The notes: generated from the letters alone by a model not told the origin. Positions 8,757 to 17,572 are shown, numbered from the stretch's first letter. The stretch is 64,000 nt of DNA from Patulibacter brassicae (GCF_033949425.1 NZ_JAXAVX010000015.1:1-64000), one strand, 5' to 3'. Numbers and translations: made by a program.

Positions 8757-9577
8757 CCAGTGCCTGGCGCAGCGCCGTGAAGTCCGCGCTGCCGCGACCA
8801 GTCCGCGAGGCCGTCGTCCGCCGTCGCGCCGACGCCCGCCGGGCGCGCGAGCACGTCGAGCTCTACGGCGCCAACCGCGACATCGACCTCGAGCCGCTCG
8901 CGCTCCTGCGCGACGCGCCGCTCGAGGACCTGCGCGACCCCGAGCGCCTCGCGGAGCTCCTGCCGCGCCTGGGGCTCAACGACGAGGCCGACGAGACGTG
9001 GCCCGAGGCGCTGCGCCCGTCGCTCGGTCGCGGGCTGCTGCACTGGCAGTACCCGGTGCAGTTCGCGCCCTACCTCGCCGAGCTCTCGAAGCACGGGATC
9101 GGGAACTACCTCGAGATCGGCACGCGTCACGGCGGGACGTTCGCGATCACCGTCGAGTACCTGCGGCGCTTCGGCACGATCGACTGGGCGGTCGGCCTGG
9201 ACCTCATGCCCGCGCCCGGGCTCGCTCGCTACGCCGCGCAGCATCGCGAGGTCGAGCACGTCACCGCCGACAGCCGCAGCGCGACGTTCCGCAAGATCGT
9301 CGAGCAGCGCGCCCCGATCGACCTCGCGCTCATCGACGGCGACCACAGCGAGATCGGCTGCCGCGCGGACTTCGAGCTCCTCGCGCCGCACGCGCGGATC
9401 CTCGCCTTCCACGACATCGCCAACGAGATGGTCCCGGGAGTCGGCGCCGTGTGGCGCGAGATCCGGGACGGCATGGCGGACCGCTACACCTGCCTCGAGT
9501 TCATCGACCAGTACCCCGACGTCCACGCGCGGACCGGCCAGGGCCTCCTCGGCCTCGGGCTGGCCATCCGCCGCTGA
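8753..9577 (+). CDS. Class I SAM-dependent methyltransferase (Methyltransf_24 / CmcI-like)
   Basis: A 274-residue protein. A basic N-terminal 60 residues is followed by a Rossmann fold with YLEIGTRHGGTFAI (motif I, about 115-128), then AVGLDLMP and LALIDGDHSEIG, the acidic segment typical of CmcI/TylF-related methyltransferases, and a conserved His-Asp in LAFHDIANE. It may methylate a sugar of the repeat unit. GGAGG lies 8 nt before the ATG, which overlaps the previous stop. Substrate unknown. Confidence 0.75.
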   Translation: MTSAWRSAVKSALPRPVREAVVRRRADARRAREHVELYGANRDIDLEPLALLRDAPLEDLRDPERLAELLPRLGLNDEADETWPEALRPSLGRGLLHWQYPVQFAPYLAELSKHGIGNYLEIGTRHGGTFAITVEYLRRFGTIDWAVGLDLMPAPGLARYAAQHREVEHVTADSRSATFRKIVEQRAPIDLALIDGDHSEIGCRADFELLAPHARILAFHDIANEMVPGVGAVWREIRDGMADRYTCLEFIDQYPDVHARTGQGLLGLGLAIRR

Positions 9578-9590
9578 GCAAGGAACGACC

Positions 9591-10742
9591 GTGACCCGTG
9601 CCCTCATCGTCGGCGGCGGCCTGACCGCCGCCACCCTCGCCTGGCGCCTGTCGCAGGACGGCGTCGAGTCCACCGTGCTGGAGCGCGCCGAGCAGACCGG
9701 CGGCCTCGTGCGCTCCGACCACATGGGCGGGGTGCTCTACGAGCCGCACGGCTCCCACATCTTCCACACCGAGGACGAGGAGGTGTGGAACCTCGCCAAC
9801 CAGATGACGCCGTTCCGGGACTACCGGCACCGGGTCGACATCCTCATCGAGGGCAAGATCCTCAACTGGCCGATCCTCCTCTCCGACATCGACGCCCAGA
9901 GCCGCAGCGAGGAGATCAAGGCCGAGCTCGAGGCCCGTCGCGACGTCGACGCGGAGGCGCGCGCGCAGGCGGCGAACTTCGAGGAGTGGTGCCTGGAGCT
10001 CATGGGCCCCACGCTCTACGACCGCTACATCCGCCCGTACACGGAGAAGCAGTGGGGTCGCCCGGCGCGCACGCTCTCGGCGAGCTGGGCGCCGCGACGG
10101 GTCTCGGTCCGCTGGGACAACGACCCCTACCTCTTCCCGGACCCCTACCAGGGCTGGCCGGCGGGCCCCAACGGCTACACCGACCTCCTGGACGGGCTGT
10201 TCGGCGCCCCCGGCGTGACCGTGCGCACCGGCGTCGACGTCACGCTCGAGACGCTCGACCGGCACGTGCGCGAGGAGCAGGCCGACCTCGTCGTCCTCAC
10301 CTGCCCCCTGGACGAGTTCTGCGGGAACGAGCTGGGCGCGCTGGAGTGGCGCGGGATCGACGTGCGATCGGTGCACATCCCCCACATCGAGTACGCGCAG
10401 GGCGCGATGGTCGTGAACTACCCGGGCGAGGGCTATCCCTTCATCCGGATCCACGAGACGAAGCACGCGTCGGGGCAGCAGATCGAGGGCACCGTCCTGG
10501 GCTTCGAGTTCACCGGGGCGCCCTCGCGGCACTATCCGATCGAGCTGCCGGAGAACCGGGCGCTGAACGACCGCTACCAGGACCACCTGCGCGGCGTCAT
10601 CGGCGCCGAGCGCGTGCACTTCGCCGGGCGCCTGGCGAACTACGTCTACATCGACATGGACGACTGCATGCGCGAGGCGCTCACGACCGCCGAGCAGCTG
10701 CTCGACGGCCTGGCCCGCGACGGGGCTCCGGGGGCGGCATGA
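9591..10742 (+). CDS. glf: UDP-galactopyranose mutase
   Basis: A 383-residue flavoenzyme that converts UDP-galactopyranose to UDP-galactofuranose, the donor for galactofuranose-containing glycans. The N-terminal FAD-binding motif is IVGGGLTAATLA (about 5-16). The family signatures GSHIFHT (near 53), RPYTEKQWG (near 150) and the substrate-binding EGYPFIRIHETKH region (near 280) are all present, and length is normal. The GTG start follows the methyltransferase by 13 nt and the stop overlaps the next methyltransferase gene. Its presence predicts galactofuranose in the surface polymer; several GT2 enzymes nearby could be galactofuranosyltransferases. Confidence 0.95.
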   Translation: MTRALIVGGGLTAATLAWRLSQDGVESTVLERAEQTGGLVRSDHMGGVLYEPHGSHIFHTEDEEVWNLANQMTPFRDYRHRVDILIEGKILNWPILLSDIDAQSRSEEIKAELEARRDVDAEARAQAANFEEWCLELMGPTLYDRYIRPYTEKQWGRPARTLSASWAPRRVSVRWDNDPYLFPDPYQGWPAGPNGYTDLLDGLFGAPGVTVRTGVDVTLETLDRHVREEQADLVVLTCPLDEFCGNELGALEWRGIDVRSVHIPHIEYAQGAMVVNYPGEGYPFIRIHETKHASGQQIEGTVLGFEFTGAPSRHYPIELPENRALNDRYQDHLRGVIGAERVHFAGRLANYVYIDMDDCMREALTTAEQLLDGLARDGAPGAA

Positions 10743-11626
10743 GCGATCGCGCCCCCCGGCGCAGCGACCGGCTGCGCGATCTCCTCCCCCACGGCGTCGT
10801 GCGGCGCGTCCAGCACCAGCGCGCCGTCGCCGCCAAGGAGGCCGCCGACGCCGCGCGCCAGCAGGCCCGCCTGGAGCGCCTGCGCAAGGCCGAGCAGGCC
10901 GCCGCGGCCGGTGATGCCCTGGCGTGGGACTACGAGGCGGCGGTCTCCGTCCTCATCGACCGCGGTCTCGACGAGGACGAGATCCGCGGCGGCTCGATGC
11001 CCGAGGCGTCGCTGCAGCGCTGCGACGCCGCGATCCGCGAGCTGCTCGGCGACGGCGGGCCGATCCGCGCCCTCCACGTCGGCAACTTCCTCGGCGTCTC
11101 GCTCGCGGCCGTGACCGCGACGGTCCGCGCCGTGGACCCCGGATCGGTCGTCGTGGCCGTCGACCCCGACGTCGCCCACCGCGGCATCGAGCGCCCCGCG
11201 GCCCACGCGATGGCGCTGCTGCGCTCGTTCGGGCTCGACGACGCCGTCCTGCCGATCACCGCCTACTCGCTCGGACGCAACCTCGGCAACGACGGGCTCG
11301 ACGAGCACGACCACGGCGTCTCGCCGTGGCAGGCGATGGAGGAGAGCGCCGCCGCGGCGCAGGCCCTGCCCCGCCTGGCGGACCTCGCCCCCCGCGGCTT
11401 CGACCTCGTCCTGCTCGACGGCAACCACGACGCGACGTACCTCTCGGACGAGCTGACGGTCGTCGCCCGCCTGCTGCGGCCGGGCGGCGTCCTCGTGCTC
11501 GACGACGTCGACGCCGGCGCCTGGTCGGACATCCAGGCGGTCTTCGACGGCCTCGTCGCCGACGACGACGGCCCGTTCCGCCGCGTGGACGCCGACGGCC
11601 GCATCGGCGTCGCCCTGCGCGCCTGA
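10739..11626 (+). CDS. Class I SAM-dependent methyltransferase
   Basis: A 295-residue protein with a strongly charged, helical N-terminal 60 residues (AAKEAADAARQQARLERLRK) that may form a coiled coil, followed by a Rossmann methyltransferase fold. Motif I is ALHVGNFLGVSLAAV, the acidic loop is VAVDPDVAH, and FDLVLLDGNHDATY plus VLVLDDVDAG complete the core. It resembles the methyltransferase at 8753 in the LIDGDH/LLDGNH motif, so the two may act in the same pathway. ATGA overlap with glf indicates co-translation. Substrate unknown. Confidence 0.75.
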   Translation: MSDRAPRRSDRLRDLLPHGVVRRVQHQRAVAAKEAADAARQQARLERLRKAEQAAAAGDALAWDYEAAVSVLIDRGLDEDEIRGGSMPEASLQRCDAAIRELLGDGGPIRALHVGNFLGVSLAAVTATVRAVDPGSVVVAVDPDVAHRGIERPAAHAMALLRSFGLDDAVLPITAYSLGRNLGNDGLDEHDHGVSPWQAMEESAAAAQALPRLADLAPRGFDLVLLDGNHDATYLSDELTVVARLLRPGGVLVLDDVDAGAWSDIQAVFDGLVADDDGPFRRVDADGRIGVALRA

Positions 11627-11720
11627 TCCCGCCGGCGCGCGGCCGGGAGCGCGCGGCGGGCGGGGCGCCGACGGTCGCGTCCCGCGAGGCCCGGCCCGCC
11701 GGCCCGTCCCGGCCGAGGGG

Positions 11721-12710
11721 TCAGTCCTCGAAGCCGAAGTAGCGGGCCTCCTCGGGATCGGCGGGCTTCCACCGGTCCAGAGGCCACTCGAGCGCCTCGG
11801 GCCAGGCGAGGATCGCCGGGGCGTGCGCGTCCGCGATCGCCTGCTGCAGCTGCTCCGGGTCCGGGTGCTCCTCCGGATAGAGGGGCGGGAGGAACTCGAT
11901 CTTCGCCCGCCCCGGCTTGCCGATGTCGCGCGCGACGACCGGCACGATCGGCGAGCCGTACTTCAGCGAGAGCTTCGCGGCGCCCGAGGCGGCCTTCACG
12001 CGCCGGCCGAGGAAGTCCATCTCCAGCGTGCCCGGCGAGTCGGTGTTCAGGCCGACGAACCGGTTGGCCTTCAGCAGCCCGGTGAGCAGCGGGAAGCCAC
12101 CCGCCGCGCTGAACGTGTGCGCGCCGCGGGCCAGGCACTTGCCGTGCTGGCGGTCGCGGTGGCCGGCGAACCCCGGCGTCGGCTCCTCGAAGTAGAACGG
12201 CGCGATCGCCGCGTAGGCGTGCACGCCGACCTTGTCGACCGACACCGTCAGGCCGACGTAGGGCCCGTGGTGCATGAAGTTCAGGATCGCGCCGTTGCCG
12301 CGGGCCAGCGCCGCCTGCGGATGCTCCACCCCGGAGACCGGCAGGTTGCCGGTGAGCCACGGTCGCCAGAGCACCTCGCTGCGGTAGGCCGTCTGCACGA
12401 GGTAGCGCTGCGCGAGCGCCTCGACCTCGTGCTTGCGCGACGAGCGCCCGACGACGAACTCCATCGACTTCAGGGCGTTGTCGCGCAGGCCCTCGTTGCG
12501 GCGCCACAGGTACTCCGCCCGGGCGCGGGCCAGGCCGAAGCCGATCGGCGCGGGCACCACGCGATGTACTCGCTCGTCCGCGTAGAGTCGCGTGCCCAGA
12601 CCGACCTTCGGCAACGGCGGCAGCTGCTCCGGCGGCTTGAACCGCTCGAGCTGCGCGTCGACCGCCGCATCGTCCACCGCCGTCGGAACCCCACCACCGT
12701 CTGAAGCCAT
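11721..12710 (-). CDS. Lysophospholipid acyltransferase family protein (LpxL/HtrB/PatA-like)
   Basis: A 329-residue acyltransferase. The catalytic motif NFMHHGPYVGL gives the H-x4-D/E-like block with a divergent last position, and later motifs FVGLNTDSPGTLEMDFLG and VPVVARD match the LpxL/HtrB/PatA family, which transfers acyl chains to glycolipids. In actinobacteria PatA acylates phosphatidylinositol mannosides, so a glycolipid target is likely. The ATG at 12710 overlaps the divergent start at 12709. The first eight codons use unusually many A/T third positions, so the GTG at 12677 (318 residues) is a realistic alternative start. A -10 element TAGCTT lies at 12721-12726. Confidence 0.8.
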   Translation of the reverse strand: MASDGGGVPTAVDDAAVDAQLERFKPPEQLPPLPKVGLGTRLYADERVHRVVPAPIGFGLARARAEYLWRRNEGLRDNALKSMEFVVGRSSRKHEVEALAQRYLVQTAYRSEVLWRPWLTGNLPVSGVEHPQAALARGNGAILNFMHHGPYVGLTVSVDKVGVHAYAAIAPFYFEEPTPGFAGHRDRQHGKCLARGAHTFSAAGGFPLLTGLLKANRFVGLNTDSPGTLEMDFLGRRVKAASGAAKLSLKYGSPIVPVVARDIGKPGRAKIEFLPPLYPEEHPDPEQLQQAIADAHAPAILAWPEALEWPLDRWKPADPEEARYFGFED

Positions 12711-13614
12711 GTCCGTCGGGAAGCTAGAGACGCCGGAGCCACCGGTCAACGTCCGGGAACGGGTCTGCGCCGTCGTCGTCACGCGCGACCGACGCGCGCT
12801 GCTGCGCACGTGCCTGGAGCGGCTCGCCGCGCAGGAGCGCGCGACCGACGCCGTGCTCGTGATCGACAACCAGAGCAGCGACGGCACCGCCGACATGGTC
12901 CGCGAGGAGTTCCCCGACGTCGAGCTCGTCCGGCTCGAGGAGAACGTCGGCGGCGCCGGCGGGTTCGCCGAGGGCGTACGGCGCGCGACGGCGGCCGGGC
13001 ACGACTGGATCTGGCTCATGGACGACGACACGTTCGTCGCTCCCGGGACGCTCGCGGCCCTGCTGGACGGCGCCGCACGGGCCCCGCGACGGCCCCAGGT
13101 CCTCGCCGGGCCCGTCCGGTGGCGCGACGGGCGCCTGCACCCGATGAACGAGCCGTGGTTCGCGTGGCGCCGGCGCCGCGAGGTCGCCGCGGCCGCGGCC
13201 GCCGGCCTGCTGCCGCTGCGCCACACGACGTTCGTCTCCGCGCTCGTGCACCGCGACGCCGTCGCCGCGCACGGCCTGCCGCTGGCCCACTACTTCATCT
13301 GGACCGACGACTTCGAGTACACCGGGCGGATCCTGCGCGACGGGCACGGCTACCTCGTGCCGGAGGCCGAGGTCGAGCACGCGACCGCCAAGCCGCACAA
13401 CCCGGTGTCCGCGGCCGGCGACCGGTTCTTCTGGTTCGTGCGCAACTCGCTGCTGCTGCTGCGCGGGAAGGCCCTCACGACCCCCGAGCGCCTGCGCTAC
13501 GCCCGGATGATGGCCGGGATGGTGCAGGAGTACCTCGGCGCGCGGCCGGAGCCCCAGCGGCTGCGGATCGTCGCGCGGGGCGCGTGGCGCGGGCTTCGGG
13601 ACCCGGTCCGATGA
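12709..13614 (+). CDS. GT2-family glycosyltransferase (rhamnosyl/galactofuranosyltransferase-like)
   Basis: A 301-residue GT-A enzyme. VCAVVVTRDRRALL opens the fold, VIDNQSSDGT and ENVGGAGGFAEGVRRA are typical of the WbbL/GlfT-type subgroup, and WLMDDDTFV is the metal-binding motif. The WTDDFEYTGRIL segment carries the acidic catalytic block. With glf in the locus, a galactofuranosyl or rhamnosyl donor is plausible. No alternative start codon exists before the fold begins, so ATG 12709 is used; its first two bases are shared with the start codon of the opposite gene. The stop overlaps the next gene (ATGA). Confidence 0.87.
   Translation: MSVGKLETPEPPVNVRERVCAVVVTRDRRALLRTCLERLAAQERATDAVLVIDNQSSDGTADMVREEFPDVELVRLEENVGGAGGFAEGVRRATAAGHDWIWLMDDDTFVAPGTLAALLDGAARAPRRPQVLAGPVRWRDGRLHPMNEPWFAWRRRREVAAAAAAGLLPLRHTTFVSALVHRDAVAAHGLPLAHYFIWTDDFEYTGRILRDGHGYLVPEAEVEHATAKPHNPVSAAGDRFFWFVRNSLLLLRGKALTTPERLRYARMMAGMVQEYLGARPEPQRLRIVARGAWRGLRDPVR
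12721..12726 (-). promoter_or_regulatory. -10 element TAGCTT for the acyltransferase, inside the GT2 coding start
   Basis: On the minus strand TAGCTT ends 10 nt before the ATG at 12710. It lies within codons 5-6 of the divergent GT2 gene, so promoter and coding sequence overlap. Confidence 0.35.
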
Positions 13615-14234
13615 TCGTCGTCCTCGTCGATCCCGCCGTCGCCCCCACCGCCGCGGTCGAGGGCGCCGAGCTGCGCGGCGTGCCGCTCGGCGCCGCGGCG
13701 CGCGCCGGGGCCCTCGCCGACGCCGTGCGCGACGGTGCCGAGGCCGTCTGGCTGCTCGGTCCCGGCGTCGTGCCGGGCGCCGCCGCCCTGGCCGCGCTGC
13801 GGGCCGTGGGCGGCGTCCTCGCGGCCGGGCCGCTGCTCGACGCCGCGGGCGTGCCGATCGGCGCGGCGCTGCCGGACTGGGCCCGCAGCGGCCCGGACCG
13901 CCAGATCGCCGCCGCGGCCGAGCGCCGCCTGCCGATCGCGGCCGCCGGCCCGGACCACCTCCTCGTGCCGGCCTCGACCGTCGCCTCCCACGGCGTGCCG
14001 GCCCCGGCCGCGCACGGCGCGCTCGCCGTCCGCGCCTGGACGGCGCGGGTGCTGCGCGACGCGGACGAGTCGGGCTGGTTCGCGGCCGGCGCCGCGCTGC
14101 CGGCCCCCTCGGCGCTCGAGCCGCCGCCCGCCGGCGACGTGCGCCGCGCCGCGCCGGCGCTGCGGGCGGCCGGCGCCTGGGGGCGCCTCGACGTCCTCGA
14201 GCAGCTCGCTCGCCCCGCGGCCCGCCGCCGCTGA
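13611..14234 (+). CDS. Degenerate GT2-like protein lacking the catalytic Asp motif
   Basis: A 207-residue Ala-rich protein. It aligns by eye with the middle of the upstream GT2 enzyme: AVWLLGPGVVPGAAALAAL parallels IWLMDDDTFVAPGTLAALL, the following GGVLAAGPLL parallels PQVLAGPV, and VASHGVPAP parallels VAAHGLPLA. The DDD metal-binding triplet is replaced by GPG, and the N-terminal nucleotide-binding strand is shortened. It is therefore probably a non-catalytic paralogue (partner or remnant) translated with the upstream gene through an ATGA overlap. Function unknown. Confidence 0.65.
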   Translation: MIVVLVDPAVAPTAAVEGAELRGVPLGAAARAGALADAVRDGAEAVWLLGPGVVPGAAALAALRAVGGVLAAGPLLDAAGVPIGAALPDWARSGPDRQIAAAAERRLPIAAAGPDHLLVPASTVASHGVPAPAAHGALAVRAWTARVLRDADESGWFAAGAALPAPSALEPPPAGDVRRAAPALRAAGAWGRLDVLEQLARPAARRR

Positions 14235-14286
14235 GCGACGCCGCCGCGGCGCCGACGAACGACCCCGAGGGCGTCCGCCCGCGCGC

Positions 14287-15381
14287 TCAGCGCGGGGCGG
14301 TCTCGTCGAGCAACGCCGCGAACGCCGCGACCATCGCGTCGACGCTGCACGTCCGGGCCCAGGCGAGCGCCGCCTCGCGCGGCTGGGGCCGCTGGAGGAA
14401 CGGCCGGACGGCCGCGGCGATCGCCGCGGGCTCCGGAGCGCACAGCACGCCGCCTGCGTCGCGGACGAGCTCGTCGTAGCCGCCGTCGTCCATCCCGACG
14501 ATCGGCAGCCCGGTGGCCGCAGCCTCGATGAGGACGGTCGGCAGGCCCTCGCCGCGGCCGTCGGAGGTGAAGAGGAACGCGTCGGCGGCGCGGTACACCG
14601 GGCTCGGGTCGCTCAGGGCGCCGAGCACGTGGACGCGTCCGGGGAGGCGCGACGCGGCCTCCCGGACGGCGGCGAGCTCGGTCCCGTCGCCGGCGACGAG
14701 GAGCGTCGCGTCCGGCAGCTGCTCGGCGACCCGCACCGCGAGCGCGGCGCGCTTGCTCGCGTCGACCCGGCCGGTCCAGGCCAGCACCGGGCCCTCGCCC
14801 GTGACGCCCAGCGCAGCCCGTGCCTCGCGGCGGCTCTCCGCGTCCGCCGGGCGGTAGCGGGAGAGGTCGATGCCGTTGTGGACGACGCGGGCGCGCGAGC
14901 GCGCCGGCTCCGGCAGGCTGCGCACGACGAGCGAGGACACGGCGGCGATCCCGGCGACGTGCCGGGACGCCAGCGCATACGCCCGCGCCTGGGCGAGGCC
15001 GAGGACGCCGGTGCTCGGCAGCTGGCCCTGCTCGGACCAGACGACCGGCGCTCGGCGGGCCAGGGCGCGGGTGAGCAGGACCTGCTCGCGCTTGAAGACG
15101 GTGTGGTACGCGCGGACGGGCTCCCCGGCCACGGCGTCGAGGAACGCGCGCCGGTCCGCCCGCGCCCCGCGCAGCGAGGTCCCGAGCGTCGAGCGGCTCC
15201 ACTTCGGGCCGATCTCGACGGGGTGGATCGGCAGCCCCGCCTCCGCCCAGCGCGGCATGCGCCCGACGAGCAGCACGTCCTCCCCGCGGTCCGCGAGGCC
15301 GCGGTAGAGCCGCACGAGCGACTGCTCGGCGCCTCCGTCGCGGTCCGTGCTGGCCAGGAGGATCACGCGGCCGGCGCTCAT
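14287..15381 (-). CDS. GT4-family glycosyltransferase
   Basis: A 364-residue GT-B glycosyltransferase. ILLASTDRDGGAEQSLVRL (about 7-25) is the glycine-rich N-terminal loop. VVHNGIDLSRYRP, AWTGRVDASKR and the catalytic TSDGRGEGLPTVLIEAA follow in the expected order. Start ATG 15381 overlaps the stop of the upstream GT4 gene by 4 bp. Substrate unknown. Confidence 0.9.
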   Translation of the reverse strand: MSAGRVILLASTDRDGGAEQSLVRLYRGLADRGEDVLLVGRMPRWAEAGLPIHPVEIGPKWSRSTLGTSLRGARADRRAFLDAVAGEPVRAYHTVFKREQVLLTRALARRAPVVWSEQGQLPSTGVLGLAQARAYALASRHVAGIAAVSSLVVRSLPEPARSRARVVHNGIDLSRYRPADAESRREARAALGVTGEGPVLAWTGRVDASKRAALAVRVAEQLPDATLLVAGDGTELAAVREAASRLPGRVHVLGALSDPSPVYRAADAFLFTSDGRGEGLPTVLIEAAATGLPIVGMDDGGYDELVRDAGGVLCAPEPAAIAAAVRPFLQRPQPREAALAWARTCSVDAMVAAFAALLDETAPR

Positions 15382-16637
15382 GCCCGGGCCTCCGTTCGGG
15401 TCGGTGCGTCGGCGAGGCCCGCGAGCATCCGCTCGAGGTTCGCCTCCCAGCTGTGGCCGGCGGCCGCGGCGCTGCGCCGGCGGTCCTCCACCGGATCGCG
15501 GTGCGCCTGCCGCAGCGCGGCGACGAACGCCGTCGGGTCGTCGGCGAAGCGGACCGGCGGCTGCAGGTCGACCATCGCCGGCAGCGACGTGCTGACCACC
15601 GGCACGCCGGTGGCGAGGTACTCCCAGACCTTCATCGGGAAGACGCTCGCGGTGTGCTCGTTCACGGCGTACGGGACGATCGCCGCGGTCGCGGCGCGCA
15701 GGTAGTCCGGCAGCGCGGCGTGCGGCCGCGGCCCGAGCAGGTGGCAGTTCGGCAGGTCCGCCAGGCGCCGGTGGCCGTCCATCGCCTGCTCGGCGCCGAC
15801 GGGGCCGATGAGCACGAGCTGCAGGTCCGGCGCCGCCCGGGCGACCGCCTCCAGCAGCGCCCAGTCGATCTTGTGGTCGCTCAGGGCGCCGGCGAAGACG
15901 ATCCGCGGCTGCGGGATCGCGGCGAGGTCCTCGGGCGGCTCCCCCGGCTCGAGCGCGCGGGCGAAGAGCCCGGTGTCCGCGACGTTCGGCAGCAGCGCGA
16001 CGCGGTCCCCGGCGACGGGACGCAGGCGGTCGGCGCTCGCCGGGGCCGACGCGAAGGTCGCGTCCGCGCGGTCGGCGAGGCGCGCCTCCATGTCGCGGGT
16101 GGCCGCGAACGGCACGCCGGGCACGGTCGCCAGGTCGTCGACGCAGTGGAAGAGGACCTGGTCGTAGTCGTCGACGTCGACCTCGTCGATCGCCAGCGGG
16201 CTGTAGGCCCACAGGACGCGCGGACGCGGCAGCGCCGCCACCGGCGCGGCGAGCGCGCGGCGCACGAGCCGGCGGTTCAGGCGCCGGACCCAGCGCCAGC
16301 GGTGCAGGGGCACGACGAGCGGGGCGACCACCGTCGGCCGAGCGCCCGCCGGCGCGCCGGCGGCGTGGTCCGGCGGGACGTCGGCCGCGGGGCGCCGGCC
16401 CGGGCGCAGGCGGGCGAGGATCCGCCGCAGGTCCCGCAGCGAGAGCCGCGGCTCGCGCAGGCCGAGCGACTCGACGTAGACCACCGGCACCGCGGTGCTC
16501 AGCCGGCTCATGAGGTGCTGCTTGTTCGTCCACAGCTCGGCGTCCCAGTCGGCCGTGGAGAGGCAGACGACCCCGCCGATGCGCTCGGCCGCGCGGTGCC
16601 AGCCGGCCGCGTGCGGCTCCTCGTCGGGGCGGGACAT
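15378..16637 (-). CDS. GT4-like glycosyltransferase
   Basis: A 419-residue GT-B protein. The N-terminal part contains WDAELWTNKQHLMSRL and VVYVESLG, typical of a GT subgroup similar to TuaH-type enzymes. The C-terminal half has NVADTGLF, FAGALSDHKIDWALL and PYAVNEHTASVFPMKVWEYL, the last being the sugar-nucleotide binding block. It precedes another GT4 gene in the same operon. A -10 element TATGCT lies 8 nt upstream, so the mRNA may be leaderless. Confidence 0.87.
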   Translation of the reverse strand: MSRPDEEPHAAGWHRAAERIGGVVCLSTADWDAELWTNKQHLMSRLSTAVPVVYVESLGLREPRLSLRDLRRILARLRPGRRPAADVPPDHAAGAPAGARPTVVAPLVVPLHRWRWVRRLNRRLVRRALAAPVAALPRPRVLWAYSPLAIDEVDVDDYDQVLFHCVDDLATVPGVPFAATRDMEARLADRADATFASAPASADRLRPVAGDRVALLPNVADTGLFARALEPGEPPEDLAAIPQPRIVFAGALSDHKIDWALLEAVARAAPDLQLVLIGPVGAEQAMDGHRRLADLPNCHLLGPRPHAALPDYLRAATAAIVPYAVNEHTASVFPMKVWEYLATGVPVVSTSLPAMVDLQPPVRFADDPTAFVAALRQAHRDPVEDRRRSAAAAGHSWEANLERMLAGLADAPTRTEARA

Positions 16638-16645
16638 CGGCCGGG

Positions 16646-16651
16646 AGCATA
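16646..16651 (-). promoter_or_regulatory. -10 element TATGCT, leaderless-type promoter
   Basis: Minus-strand TATGCT ends 8 nt before the ATG at 16637 of the GT4-like gene; no ribosome binding site fits between them. Confidence 0.5.
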
Positions 16652-16674
16652 CGGGCCGCCCCGCCCGCCGCCGC

Positions 16675-17556
16675 TCAGACGTCGAGCAGCTCGCGCTCGA
16701 CCGCGTCCAGCGCGCCCGGGTGGACGGCCTCGTCGAACTTCCGCGCCAGGAACGCCCCGGACGCGCGCAGCTCGGCGACGTCCTCGGCGCGCAGCAGGTC
16801 GGGATGCGACTGGCCGTGCGGGTGGCGCATGTGGTGCAGGTGGCGCCCCGCGACGCGGTCGCGCAGCGGCCCGCTCATGAGCAGCGACGGGATCGCGTGC
16901 TCGTCGGCGACGAACGACCCCGCCCAGAACCGCTCGAGCTCCGGCCGGCGGTCGAGCTCGTCCCGGATCCACTCCGCCGCGTCGCGGGGCATGCACCAGA
17001 ACTGGGAGCCGTGGTGGGGCTCCAGGCCGGCGGGCAGGCGCCGCTCGGGCCACCAGGGGATCCGGCGGTTGGGCAGCGACCAGGCGCGCGCGGGGCGCAG
17101 GTACCGGCGCGTCAGCCGGTCCAGCCCGCCCCCGTCGGGCAGGTCCGCGACCGGCATCGGCTCCGCCTCGGTGAAGATCGCGCCGCCGCTGGCCGCCAGG
17201 TGCTCGGCGAGCCGGTCGCGCGGCGCGATCGGGTAGTCCAGGCCGCTGAGCAGGAGCAGGTGGTCGGGGCGATCGCTGCCCCGGGTCGCCGCGCGCAGCC
17301 CGGCGAGCGTCGCGGCGACGATCCCCCACCCGCCCCAGCGGCAGCGGACGCGCGGCAGCAGCTCGACCGATGAGCGCTCGGCGGCCGGTCCGAGTGCGCG
17401 GAGGAACGGGGCGATCTCGACGCGGCGATCGACGTGCAGGTAGACCCGATCGCCGCCGCGGCTGAGCCGCTCCACGAGCCGTCCGACCTGCCCCGGACGC
17501 GTGTGGGCCACGACGACGTACCCGAGGCGCAACGCGTCCTTCTCGTGATCGACCAT
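16675..17556 (-). CDS. Core-2/I-branching-enzyme-like glycosyltransferase (GT14 family)
   Basis: A 293-residue protein. LGYVVVAHTRPGQVGRLV opens it, then VYLHVDRR, RCRWGGWGIVAATL, HLLLLSGLDYPIAP and SQFWCMPRDAAEWI, all in the order seen in the bacterial branch of the core-2/I-branching (beta-1,6-GlcNAc/xylosyltransferase-like) family. The acidic FVADEHAIPSLL block is the likely catalytic region. Bacterial members are found in polysaccharide loci. It shares a 23-bp divergent promoter with the small gene at 17580. Confidence 0.85.
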   Translation of the reverse strand: MVDHEKDALRLGYVVVAHTRPGQVGRLVERLSRGGDRVYLHVDRRVEIAPFLRALGPAAERSSVELLPRVRCRWGGWGIVAATLAGLRAATRGSDRPDHLLLLSGLDYPIAPRDRLAEHLAASGGAIFTEAEPMPVADLPDGGGLDRLTRRYLRPARAWSLPNRRIPWWPERRLPAGLEPHHGSQFWCMPRDAAEWIRDELDRRPELERFWAGSFVADEHAIPSLLMSGPLRDRVAGRHLHHMRHPHGQSHPDLLRAEDVAELRASGAFLARKFDEAVHPGALDAVERELLDV

Positions 17557-17565
17557 CGGGCGCTC

Positions 17566-17572
17566 TACGATA
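17566..17572. promoter_or_regulatory. Shared bidirectional -10 element TACGATA
   Basis: The start codons at 17556 (minus) and 17580 (plus) are only 23 bp apart. The single A/T-rich element between them reads TACGAT on the plus strand (8 nt before GTG 17580) and TATCGT on the minus strand (10 nt before ATG 17556), so one site could serve as the -10 box in both directions. Confidence 0.5.
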
